Assembly: GCA_018817365.1 (NCBI GenBank)
Contig: JAHISY010000077.1
Coordinates: forward strand, 1 to 12,293
Source of the DNA: Patescibacteria group bacterium
Lineage (GTDB): Bacteria > Patescibacteriota > Gracilibacteria > JAHISY01
Length of the DNA: 12,293 bases
Direction of reading: 5' to 3'
The notes beneath the pieces were generated by a model. It was not told the DNA's origin. It did not search any database and worked only from the letters and a program-made list of their open reading frames with translations. How positions within the stretch are numbered: the stretch's first letter is position 1; every line of letters begins with the position of its first letter. Shown piece after piece: positions 6,586 to 12,110 of the stretch. The position numbers and the translations under genes are program-made.

Positions 6586-6614
6586 ACTTAACGGTCGCTC
6601 ATCCAAATTTGGAT
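6586..6614 (+). other. Possible remnant attC after cassette 2
   Basis: ACTTAAC (6586-6592) fits RYYYAAC and matches the reverse complement of cassette 2's GTTAAAT edge except at one position. A perfect 14-base palindrome, ATCCAAATTTGGAT (6601-6614), follows. I find no GTTRRRY partner within the next hundred bases, so if this was an attC it is truncated, perhaps by arrival of the repeats at 6690. Confidence 0.25.
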
Positions 6615-6689
6615 TCAAAACCAACCCTACTTCGTCCCCCACAAAATCTTTCCAAACTTTCGGCTGATATTTTTTGAGATGCGCGGGTT

Positions 6690-6885
6690 GTCTGAATCTT
6701 GATTTTCCTGATTACAGGATGGGCTTGATTGCGAGATGGAAACCACTTGCTGAAAAATTCAGTATGCGCGTGTAAGGAAAGAATCAAATAAATTTTATAT
6801 TGACCGAACTGCATGCCGAGTTTCATCTCAAATGTGCAGAAAAGAATCAAGTCAATCCGTTAATCATGTGAATCATGATTCAGAC
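6690..6885 (+). repeat. GATT-rich dispersed repeat, copy A
   Basis: Opens with GTCTGAATCTTGATTTTC and closes with GAATCATGATTCAGAC, so its ends are imperfect inverted repeats. It contains a CTGAA-aaa-TTCAG hairpin. Positions 6789-6890 match copy B (7484-7585) at 99 of 102 bases. CGCGGGTT precedes it, as it precedes copy D. The stretch 6572-6689 before it holds only the possible attC remnant. Confidence 0.85.
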
Positions 6886-6978
6886 ATTTGCAAAGTAGAA
6901 ACCGCGCGGTGAACTAATAAGATTAGTGTAAAAAAAGAATCCTACTAATCCCAAAATCAAGTGAATCATGATTCAGAC
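6886..6978 (+). repeat. Partial repeat copy A2 adjoining copy A
   Basis: Positions 6896-6941, including the CTAATAAGATTAG hairpin and a run of A before GAATC, match the reverse complement of 11872-11920 in copy C. It ends with a second GAATCATGATTCAGAC (6963-6978), so a second right end lies in tandem with copy A. Confidence 0.7.
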
Positions 6979-6988
6979 ATTCCGTGAA

Positions 6989-7382
6989 TCAAGATTTAGC
7001 TTTCTCACTAATCAATCTATTATTATGCGCTCTTTTGAATTCCAAACTTTTTGCGCCAAAGTTGATGAGCAGACCAATTTTCAATCCGTAGGCTTGTAAA
7101 TAATTCATGGTTTGCGCGAGATGCACATCTTCCAGTTTTATGATTGCTTTTATCTCCACCATAATCTTTCCTTCTACAAAAAAATCTGCCCGCCGGTTGC
7201 CGATTTTCTGATCCCGATAAAAGATTTCCATTTCTTTTTCCCGCTCGAAGTTCAAATCTGCCAGCCGCATTTCAATCGCCAGCGCTCTTTTGGTAAATCA
7301 CTTCTTGAAAACCATTTCCGAGTGCAGAATGCACTTTCATCGCACAGCCGATAATTTTTCGAGTTAAATCTTCGTGTTGCAT
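6989..7382 (-). pseudogene. GxxExxY protein (PD-(D/E)XK nuclease family), frameshifted
   Basis: The full family pattern is present but split over two frames. From ATG 7382 the first frame reads KIIGCAMKVHSALGNGFQEV and then IYQK, containing the name-giving GxxExxY motif (GFQEVIY), and stops at 7272. The rest, EMRLADLNFEREKEM, then RRADFFVEGKIMVEIKA with the Asp and Glu-x-Lys of the PD-(D/E)XK core, and LLINFGAKSLEFKR, runs in the next frame to 6989. Removing one A from the four-A run at 7288-7291 restores YQ-RALAIEMRLADL, the expected reading. Total restored length would be about 130 residues, as usual. The family is related to restriction-type nucleases by fold; its role is not established. 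It lies between repeat copies A/A2 and B. Pseudogene or an assembly indel; a functional downstream fragment from 7270 is unlikely as it lacks the N-terminal motif. Confidence 0.8.
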
Positions 7383-7403
7383 TCATCAGAAGATTACCAC
7401 ATT

Positions 7404-7580
7404 GTCTGAGCCTTGATTTTCCTGATTGCGAGATAAAAACCGCGTGCTGAAAAATTCAGAATCGCACGAAGGAAAAAATCAAGTAAATTTTGTATTGATC
7501 GAACTGCATGCCGAGTTTCATCTCAAATGTGCAGAAAAGAATCAAGTCAATCCGTTAATCATGTAAATCATGATTCAGAC
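7404..7580 (+). repeat. GATT-rich dispersed repeat, copy B
   Basis: Direct-orientation copy of A, opening GTCTGAGCCTTGATTTTCCTG and ending AATCATGATTCAGAC. It shares the GATTGCGAGAT module, the CTGAA-aaa-TTCAG hairpin and the near-identical 102-base right part with copy A. It starts 21 bases upstream of the GxxExxY start codon. Confidence 0.85.
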
Positions 7581-7623
7581 ATTTGAGATTTGAAAAAATT
7601 GAACCCGTCGTGATACGCGGGTT

Positions 7624-7813
7624 GTCTGAACTGTGATTCATCGGATTTTTATGATTGCCATGATTAGTTTGTGCAGGAAAGGGGCAGGAGGTAAAAATTA
7701 AAATGGTGGTAATTAATTGTACGCGGAAAATCATAGTTAATCCTGCCTGCCCTCCGTAGCTCCGCCGCAGCGGAGCGAAGGATGGGTCAATCACAAAAAT
7801 CAAAGTTCAAGAC
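7624..7813 (+). repeat. GATT-rich repeat, divergent copy D, with inserted palindrome
   Basis: Opens GTCTGAACTGTGATTCATCG after CGCGGGTT and ends with AATCAAAGTTCAAGAC, an imperfect inverted match to its start. Its middle differs from A to C. It carries a strong hairpin, GCTCCGC (7759-7765) with GCGGAGC (7770-7776), inside a GC-rich block CCTGCCTGCCCTCC...GAAGGATGGG that contrasts with the AT-rich surroundings. It ends 42 bases before hicB. Confidence 0.65.
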
Positions 7814-7821
7814 AAAAGGTT

Positions 7822-7849
7822 TTGAAAACGAACTATTCAAGACTAAAAT
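7822..7849 (+). promoter_or_regulatory. Promoter of hicBA, leaderless type
   Basis: TTGAAA (7822-7827), a 16-base spacer and TAAAAT (7844-7849), with six bases to the hicB ATG. This is the best -35/-10 pair in the window. In many hicBA systems the HicB antitoxin represses its own promoter; the repeat ends just upstream could not be tied to an operator. Confidence 0.55.
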
Positions 7850-7855
7850 GAAAGC

Positions 7856-8074
7856 ATGAAAATTCACAACTACACCGTTTACATTGAAAAAGATGAGGAT
7901 GGCGTTTATGTTGGGAGTATCCCCGCGCTTTCCAGCTGCCACGCGGAAGGGAACACCATCGTGGAGATGCTGCGCGAATTGAAAAAAGTGGTGAAACTTT
8001 GCGAGAGAAATTCAGATTTTTCAAACGAAATGAAATTTGTAGGAATTCAAAATTTAGAAATCGCGAATGCCTAA
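7856..8074 (+). CDS. hicB: HicB-family antitoxin
   Basis: A 72-residue short HicB, the antitoxin that binds and neutralises the HicA mRNA interferase. The N-terminal half shows the partial RNase H-like HicB fold: YTVYIEKDEDGVYVGSIPAL followed by SCHAEGNTIVEMLRELKKVV, matching the usual x-PxLPGCxAxGxTxxEAxxNxxEA pattern with Ser-Ser in place of the common Pro-Gly. The C-terminal segment is too short for an obvious DNA-binding domain of the longer HicB type, so any autoregulation would need a ribbon or the HicA partner. It overlaps hicA by eight bases (ATGCCTAA), giving tight translational coupling. Antitoxin-first order is common outside the E. coli example. The pair sits just right of the repeat block, consistent with a mobile island. 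Confidence 0.85.
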   Translation: MKIHNYTVYIEKDEDGVYVGSIPALSSCHAEGNTIVEMLRELKKVVKLCERNSDFSNEMKFVGIQNLEIANA

Positions 8075-8297
8075 ACTCATTCCCATCCGCTATCAAAAGC
8101 TAATCAAGATTGCAGAATTTTTGGGATTTGAGAAAAGAGATGCGGAAGGTTCGCATGTTTTTTTCAGACATTCAGATGGGAGAACCACGGTAATTCCGAG
8201 CAAACGGAAAGAAGCGAGCAAAGGATTGTTGCGAAAAATTTTGAACGATATGCGACTCCCAGCGGAAGATTATGAAAAATTGAGGAAGAAATTCTAA
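8067..8297 (+). CDS. hicA: HicA-family toxin (mRNA interferase)
   Basis: A 76-residue HicA toxin, a dsRBD-like fold that cleaves mRNA independently of translation. The diagnostic elements are in order: MPKLIPIRYQKLIKIAEFLG, then GFEKRDAEGSHVFFRHSDGR with the catalytic His30 in the GSH motif, TTVIPSKRKEASKGLL and RKILNDMRL. The usual Gly in the G-K-G-T-L-R loop is retained as SKGLLRKIL. Length is normal and no damage is visible, so it should be active if expressed. The start ATG lies inside the end of hicB, with no separate ribosome binding site, so translation likely depends on hicB translation. Confidence 0.9.
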   Translation: MPKLIPIRYQKLIKIAEFLGFEKRDAEGSHVFFRHSDGRTTVIPSKRKEASKGLLRKILNDMRLPAEDYEKLRKKF

Positions 8298-8342
8298 ACT
8301 TCCTATGTGCAGGCTTGTTAAATGAAATTCTTGTAGTTATTT

Positions 8343-8351
8343 TGCTAAAAT
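8343..8351 (+). promoter_or_regulatory. Extended -10 element of ilvE, leaderless type
   Basis: TGCTAAAAT (TG dinucleotide plus TAAAAT at 8346-8351) with six bases (CCCCAC) before the ilvE ATG. The extended -10 form may compensate for the lack of a clear -35. Confidence 0.5.
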
Positions 8352-8357
8352 CCCCAC

Positions 8358-9284
8358 ATGCCCAAACTCCCCAAAGCGTCTTTCCAAACGACCGAAAAAA
8401 TCTGGATGAATGGTCGGATGGTCGACTGGCAGCACGCGAATGTTCATGTACTCTCGCACGCGCTGCATTACGGCTCCGGTGTTTTTGAAGGCATCCGCTT
8501 TTACGAAACTTCTCACGGTCCTGCAATATTTCGGCTGAAAGAACATATCGCCCGCCTTTTTTATTCCGCGGAAGCGCTTGAGATGAAAATTCCGTTTTCG
8601 CGTTCAGAAATTTCCGCAGCCATTTGCAAAACCGTCCGCGTGAACAAAATTCCGAGCGGTTACATCCGCCCGCTGGCCTTCTTCGATTACGGCAAAATGG
8701 GGCTGAACCCAATCGGCGCTCCGGTTTCTGTCGCGATCGCCTGCTGGCCGTGGGGCAGCTACCTCGGCGGGAAACCAATTCGCGTGAAAACTTCAAAATT
8801 AATCCGCCTCCACCCCGACTCAGTCGTCGCCGACGCGAAAGTCTGCGGACATTATATTAATTCGATTCTTGCTTCGCTCGAAATCAAACGCGCGAAATTT
8901 GACGAGGCGCTTTTCCTCGACCACCGCGGCTTCGTGGCGGAGGGACCGGGGGAAAATATTTTCTTTCTCAAGAAAGGCGTGCTCCACACCCCGAAACTCG
9001 GTTCAATCCTTGCGGGCATCACACGTGATTCCATTATCGAAATCGCGAAAGATTTCGGCATTTGCACGCGAGAAGGGAATTATCGGCTGAAAGATTTGTA
9101 TTCTGCGGATGAACTTTTTTTCACCGGCACGGCGGCGGAGGTGCAGCCGATCGGTTCGCTCGATTCCAAAAAAATCGGCGGCGGTAAAATTGGTTCGCTC
9201 ACGAAAAAACTCCGCGAAACTTATCTCGCGGCGACGGCAGGTGAGATTCCGAAATACAAAAAATGGCTGACGATGGTGAAGTAG
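8358..9284 (+). CDS. ilvE: Branched-chain amino acid aminotransferase
   Basis: A 308-residue fold-type IV PLP aminotransferase that interconverts branched-chain 2-oxo acids with Val, Leu and Ile using glutamate. Markers in order: IWMNGRMVDWQHANVHVLSH, HYGSGVFEGIRFYET (37-51), FRLKEHIARLFYSAEAL, YIRPLAFFDYGKMGLNP, the catalytic Lys161 in ADAKVCGHYINSILASLE, EALFLDHRGFVAEGPGENIF (183-202), GITRDSIIEIA and FTGTAAEVQPI (255-265). Length matches E. coli IlvE (309). The EGPGEN and GTAAEVQPI blocks favour IlvE over D-amino-acid transaminase or aminodeoxychorismate lyase. It follows hicBA by 60 bases but has its own -10 element, so it is likely transcribed separately. It works in the same pathway network as the thrC gene left of the island. 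Confidence 0.93.
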   Translation: MPKLPKASFQTTEKIWMNGRMVDWQHANVHVLSHALHYGSGVFEGIRFYETSHGPAIFRLKEHIARLFYSAEALEMKIPFSRSEISAAICKTVRVNKIPSGYIRPLAFFDYGKMGLNPIGAPVSVAIACWPWGSYLGGKPIRVKTSKLIRLHPDSVVADAKVCGHYINSILASLEIKRAKFDEALFLDHRGFVAEGPGENIFFLKKGVLHTPKLGSILAGITRDSIIEIAKDFGICTREGNYRLKDLYSADELFFTGTAAEVQPIGSLDSKKIGGGKIGSLTKKLRETYLAATAGEIPKYKKWLTMVK

Positions 9285-9324
9285 TTTGCAGTTTTTAGTC
9301 GACAGCTGGCAGAATGTTTTTCGG

Positions 9325-9330
9325 TAAATT
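9325..9330 (+). promoter_or_regulatory. Possible -10 element of the PKD-7TM gene
   Basis: TAAATT with six bases (TGGAAC) before the TTG start at 9337. No clear -35 box. Confidence 0.4.
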
Positions 9331-9336
9331 TGGAAC

Positions 9337-10881
9337 TTGATTCAAAAAATCATTTCTCGATTGCTGCTCGGAATGTTCGCGTTTGTTTTTTGTTCCCCCG
9401 TTTTCGCGGTGGAGGAAACTGAAAGCAGACCAGCGGCGGCGGGGGAGTTGCAGGCGGTGATTTCCGCGCAGGAAACGGTGGCGGTTGGGGCTGAAATTGG
9501 TTTCTCGGCTGCTCGCTCGTTCAATCCTTTTCCCGAACGACCGGAGGTTTTTAGTTGGAATTTCGGGGATGGTTCGATGGCGGCGGGCGAAGAGGTCGCC
9601 CACGTTTTCCGCGATGCCGGAATTTACGAGATTCAGCTCACGATGCAGGTCGGCAGCGAGTCGGACGAAGTAAGCTTTCCGCTCCTTGTTTTCGAAAAAA
9701 GAATTCTGCTGCTTACCGACAGCGCGTCTCACGAATCCAAAATCGCGATGCTGGCGGAAACTGCGCGCGAACAGAATATTTTTCTAGACACCACATGGGG
9801 AGTCGGCAATCAAGCCGGCTTCTTCGCGGGGGAGAATGCGATCGCGGCGGCATTGCAAGAAAAATTCGAAACTCTTCGCGAAACAGATTTGATAATTCTC
9901 TGGACTCGCGGGGGGGACGGACTCACTGGTCTTGCGAGTTTCGCGCAAAAACTGAATCCCCCGCTCGACTTTTCTTTGAAAGAAGTGGTGGTGATCACCG
10001 ACAGCAGCCTCGATTCGTTTGCGCGGATTGCTCGCGGCAGTTTCGCCACGCTGCGACCCCGCGAGATTCTCCTCACTCGACCGGATGCGCTGCGGGATGC
10101 CGTGCTTGTGGAAAACCCGGCAGAACTATCCGCCATACTCGAGCAACAGGCGATTCCTTTTCGCGTGATTGATTCCGGTCTTGAAAAATTCAGTTTCACC
10201 GCTCCCCTCTCTTTTCTTGTGAATTATCTTGTTTCCGAGGGGATTCCGTCCTCCGTGATCCTTCTCGTTTTGATGTTGCCGGTGATCGCCACTTTCGTGG
10301 CCTTCCTCAAACAAGTTGTCGGCGTTACTACTTTCGGAGTGTACACACCTTCTGTTTTGACGCTGTCCTTTCTCGCGATTGGGCTGAAACTCGGCATCGC
10401 GGTGCTCTTCGTCGTCGTCGTCGCCTCGATTTTGATTCGGAAAATCCTCTCCCGTTACCGGTTGGCTTACACTCCGCGGCTGGCGATCGTGCTTACTTTC
10501 GTTTCATTCGCGATTTTCGGCGCGATTGTTTTGCTCACATATCTTGCGCCTTTCGGCGAATACTTCCGCATGGCAGATCTCATCGCTGCCTCCATTTTTC
10601 CGATGCTGATTATGAGTACTCTTGCAGAAAAATTTGTTTCTATTCAAACCGAAAAGGGTGCGCGCTCTGCGATTCGGATGTTTACCGAGTTGCTCCTTGT
10701 TTCGCTCGCTTGCTATCTCATCGTAGGCGAGTGGAGTTCCTTGCAAACTTTGATGCTTGCCCATCCCGAAATTATTTTCCTCTTTTTACTCGCGGATGTG
10801 ATTCTCGGAAAGTTCACCGGTTTGCGAATCACCGAATACATCCGCTTTCGCGAAGTAATCAAAAGAACAGAGGAGGAGTAA
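9337..10881 (+). CDS. Secreted PKD-domain protein with 7TM C-terminal domain
   Basis: A 514-residue envelope protein. Residues 1-24 are a signal peptide (RLLLGMFAFVFCSPVFA). Residues about 45-118 are a PKD domain with the hallmark WNFGDGS (74-80) and HVFRDAGIYEIQLTM. Residues 120-290 form an extracytoplasmic alpha/beta-like region (KRILLLTDSASHESKIAMLA, LRETDLIILWTRGGDGLTGL) of unknown function. From about 303 come seven membrane helices including VILLVLMLPVIATFVAFLKQ, VVGVTTFGVYTPSVLTLSFL, LGIAVLFVVVVASILI, AIVLTFVSFAIFGAIV and FPMLIMSTLAEKFVSI. This matches the 7TM domain usually found after an inactive transglutaminase domain; here PKD and a novel-looking region replace it. TTG 9337 is the first start after an in-frame TAA twelve bases upstream. 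Function is unknown; surface sensing or adhesion is a guess. Confidence 0.8.
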   Translation: MIQKIISRLLLGMFAFVFCSPVFAVEETESRPAAAGELQAVISAQETVAVGAEIGFSAARSFNPFPERPEVFSWNFGDGSMAAGEEVAHVFRDAGIYEIQLTMQVGSESDEVSFPLLVFEKRILLLTDSASHESKIAMLAETAREQNIFLDTTWGVGNQAGFFAGENAIAAALQEKFETLRETDLIILWTRGGDGLTGLASFAQKLNPPLDFSLKEVVVITDSSLDSFARIARGSFATLRPREILLTRPDALRDAVLVENPAELSAILEQQAIPFRVIDSGLEKFSFTAPLSFLVNYLVSEGIPSSVILLVLMLPVIATFVAFLKQVVGVTTFGVYTPSVLTLSFLAIGLKLGIAVLFVVVVASILIRKILSRYRLAYTPRLAIVLTFVSFAIFGAIVLLTYLAPFGEYFRMADLIAASIFPMLIMSTLAEKFVSIQTEKGARSAIRMFTELLLVSLACYLIVGEWSSLQTLMLAHPEIIFLFLLADVILGKFTGLRITEYIRFREVIKRTEEE

Positions 10882-10979
10882 ATGGAAAGTTGAAATTGGA
10901 AATTGGAAAGTAGTTAAACAGCGTTGGTTCGCAGCTCTCCGCAGAGGCTTCGAATCAAATCTGCATTTCTGCCCATTTG

Positions 10980-11003
10980 AAAAAAGGCGCTCCCGTTTTT
11001 TTT
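10980..11003. terminator. Possible bidirectional terminator
   Basis: A run of six A, a short GC core (GGCGCTCCCG) and a run of eight T lie between the converging PKD-7TM gene and the minus-strand HTH gene. The A and T runs can pair around GG/CC, so either strand could give a hairpin with a U-tract. The GC stem is short, hence low confidence. The preceding 10882-10979 has TTGGAAA-type short tandem repeats and nothing coding. Confidence 0.35.
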
Positions 11004-11017
11004 AGGTATGCCCCATG

Positions 11018-11578
11018 CTATGTGCTCCATGCTATGAATCCCAGCACGCCCGCCACAATCGCCGCCGCGATTGCAATTCCCAAAAAAACCCATCCCTTCA
11101 AAATTGCCGCAACGAGTTTTTCTCTTAGCCGCGAATTTTCACCGACGATTACTTCTTCTTTTTGTTTATGTTCAAGCAGCGGCACCGAATTTTTTAATTG
11201 CGCCTCCAGCTGTCCCACGCGGAAACTCGCCGCCTCAAGCTTCTCCTGCTTTTGCTTCAAATCTTTATTCGCCTCTTCGTAAAGTTCGCGGAAAACCTTT
11301 TCCTCCACATTCTCGGTCGCTACCTCCACCGCTTCCGCCATGACCGGCTCGGTTTTTCTTTTCGAAAAAGTTTCTCTTTTGATAAATGTTTTTTTTGGCA
11401 GCGGACGTTTGGCAATCTTCTCGAGGTCTTTTACATGAATGAGAATCTTGCGATCGGCAGACAACTTCGCCCTCAGTTTCCCGCGCTTCGTGTAGCGGTC
11501 GAGCGTGCGCGTGGAGATTCCCAAAAGCGCAGCGGCTTCCTCGCGAGTGGTCGTGTAAAAATCTTTTTTGGAAGGCAT
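11018..11578 (-). CDS. HTH protein with coiled coil and C-terminal membrane anchor
   Basis: A 186-residue protein with three clear parts. Residues 8-58 are a MerR/excisionase-type helix-turn-helix: TTREEAAALLGISTRTLDRY followed by KRGKLRAKLSADRKILIHVK, where the second part is the wing that precedes DLEKIAK. Residues 59-85 are a basic, Pro/Lys-rich linker. Residues about 88-155 are a coiled coil. Residues 162-184 are a single hydrophobic helix (GWVFLGIAIAAAIVAGVLGF) near the C-terminus, leaving only two or three residues outside: a tail-anchored topology with the DNA-binding domain in the cytoplasm. No periplasmic sensor is present. It could tether DNA to the membrane or be a membrane-bound regulator; both are inference. 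TAGATT lies five bases before the ATG. A TACAAT further upstream is an alternative -10. Confidence 0.75.
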   Translation of the reverse strand: MPSKKDFYTTTREEAAALLGISTRTLDRYTKRGKLRAKLSADRKILIHVKDLEKIAKRPLPKKTFIKRETFSKRKTEPVMAEAVEVATENVEEKVFRELYEEANKDLKQKQEKLEAASFRVGQLEAQLKNSVPLLEHKQKEEVIVGENSRLREKLVAAILKGWVFLGIAIAAAIVAGVLGFIAWST

Positions 11579-11749
11579 GCGGAAATCTACTTTTTAAATT
11601 GTAGCGGGAGGGAGAGGAATGTTCAATATTAAAGTCAGTTAGCTATTGAGTCAGCAAGTCAGCAAGTGATTAATGTAGGTTTGGAAATTGGGAAAACATT
11701 CACGAATAAAATCGTGGAGATTCGAAATGTTGTTTCCGCTTTTCAAATT
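11579..11749. other. Non-coding stretch with short repeats
   Basis: No gene seen. It holds a tandem GTCAGCAA pair (11650-11665) and a nested inverted repeat: AACATT (11695-11700) with AATGTT (11726-11731), enclosing CACGA (11701-11705) with TCGTG (11712-11716). Repeat copy C follows. Confidence 0.5.
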
Positions 11750-11965
11750 GCCTGAATCATGATTCACCTGATTAAAAGATTTTCATGATTCTTTTCTTTT
11801 TTGTTCGTGCTGAAATTTTCAGTAGAGACGTTGCGCGCAACGTCTCTGCACTATCAATGAGAGATTTAAAAGATTCTTTTTTTCACACTAATTTTATTAG
11901 TTCAGCGCGAGGTTTTTATCTCGCAATCAAGTCAATCTTGTAATCAAGAAAATCAAGATTCAGAC
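11750..11965 (-). repeat. GATT-rich dispersed repeat, copy C (inverted)
   Basis: Read on the minus strand it opens GTCTGAATCTTGATTTTC, has GATTGCGAGATAAAAACC and the CTAAT-aaa-ATTAG hairpin shared with copy A2, a CTGAA-type hairpin, and closes near GAATCATGATTCAGGC. It is thus the same family as A and B, about 3.7 kb to the right and in opposite orientation. Its interior carries the palindrome at 11824-11847. The following 11966-12053 shows no gene. Confidence 0.8.
11824..11847. repeat. Perfect 24-base palindrome nested in copy C
   Basis: AGAGACGTTGCG followed directly by its exact reverse complement. It would form a 12-bp cruciform or hairpin. It has no counterpart in copies A, B or D, so it was probably added to copy C. 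There is no T-tract, so it is not an intrinsic terminator. Confidence 0.85.
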
Positions 11966-12053
11966 AAACCACAAACTTCCGACTCAAGTTTGGGAACTTT
12001 GAGTTTGCCAAAAAACTTTTGACAAACAGAAATTACTCCATACCAAAACACAA

Positions 12054-12096
12054 CAAAAAGAGGCGAGGAGTTCAGTAGTGATACCAAACTCCTCGC
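12054..12096 (-). terminator. Intrinsic terminator of the zinc-finger gene
   Basis: On the minus strand GCGAGGAGTT (12096-12087) pairs perfectly with AACTCCTCGC (12072-12063), a 10-bp stem with a 14-base loop, followed by CTC and TTTTT (12059-12055). It lies 14 bases after the stop codon of the gene entering from the right. This is the clearest terminator in the window. Confidence 0.85.
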
Positions 12097-12110
12097 AGGT
12101 TTGAGGCTCT

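Noticed and set aside
6599..6850. 83-codon minus-strand open frame across copy A
   Set aside because: It lies in repeat sequence and no matching open frame persists in the related copy B.
6690..7813. CRISPR array
   Set aside because: Repeats are few, long, unevenly spaced and of variable interior; no regular repeat-spacer pattern exists.
8164..8796. 210-codon minus-strand open frame over hicA and ilvE
   Set aside because: Antisense shadow of two well-recognised genes; composition is Arg/Ser/Cys-rich and no motif is visible.
9555..10172. 205-codon plus-strand open frame inside the PKD-7TM gene
   Set aside because: Arg/Ser-rich shadow of the real frame, which carries a signal peptide, PKD and membrane helices.
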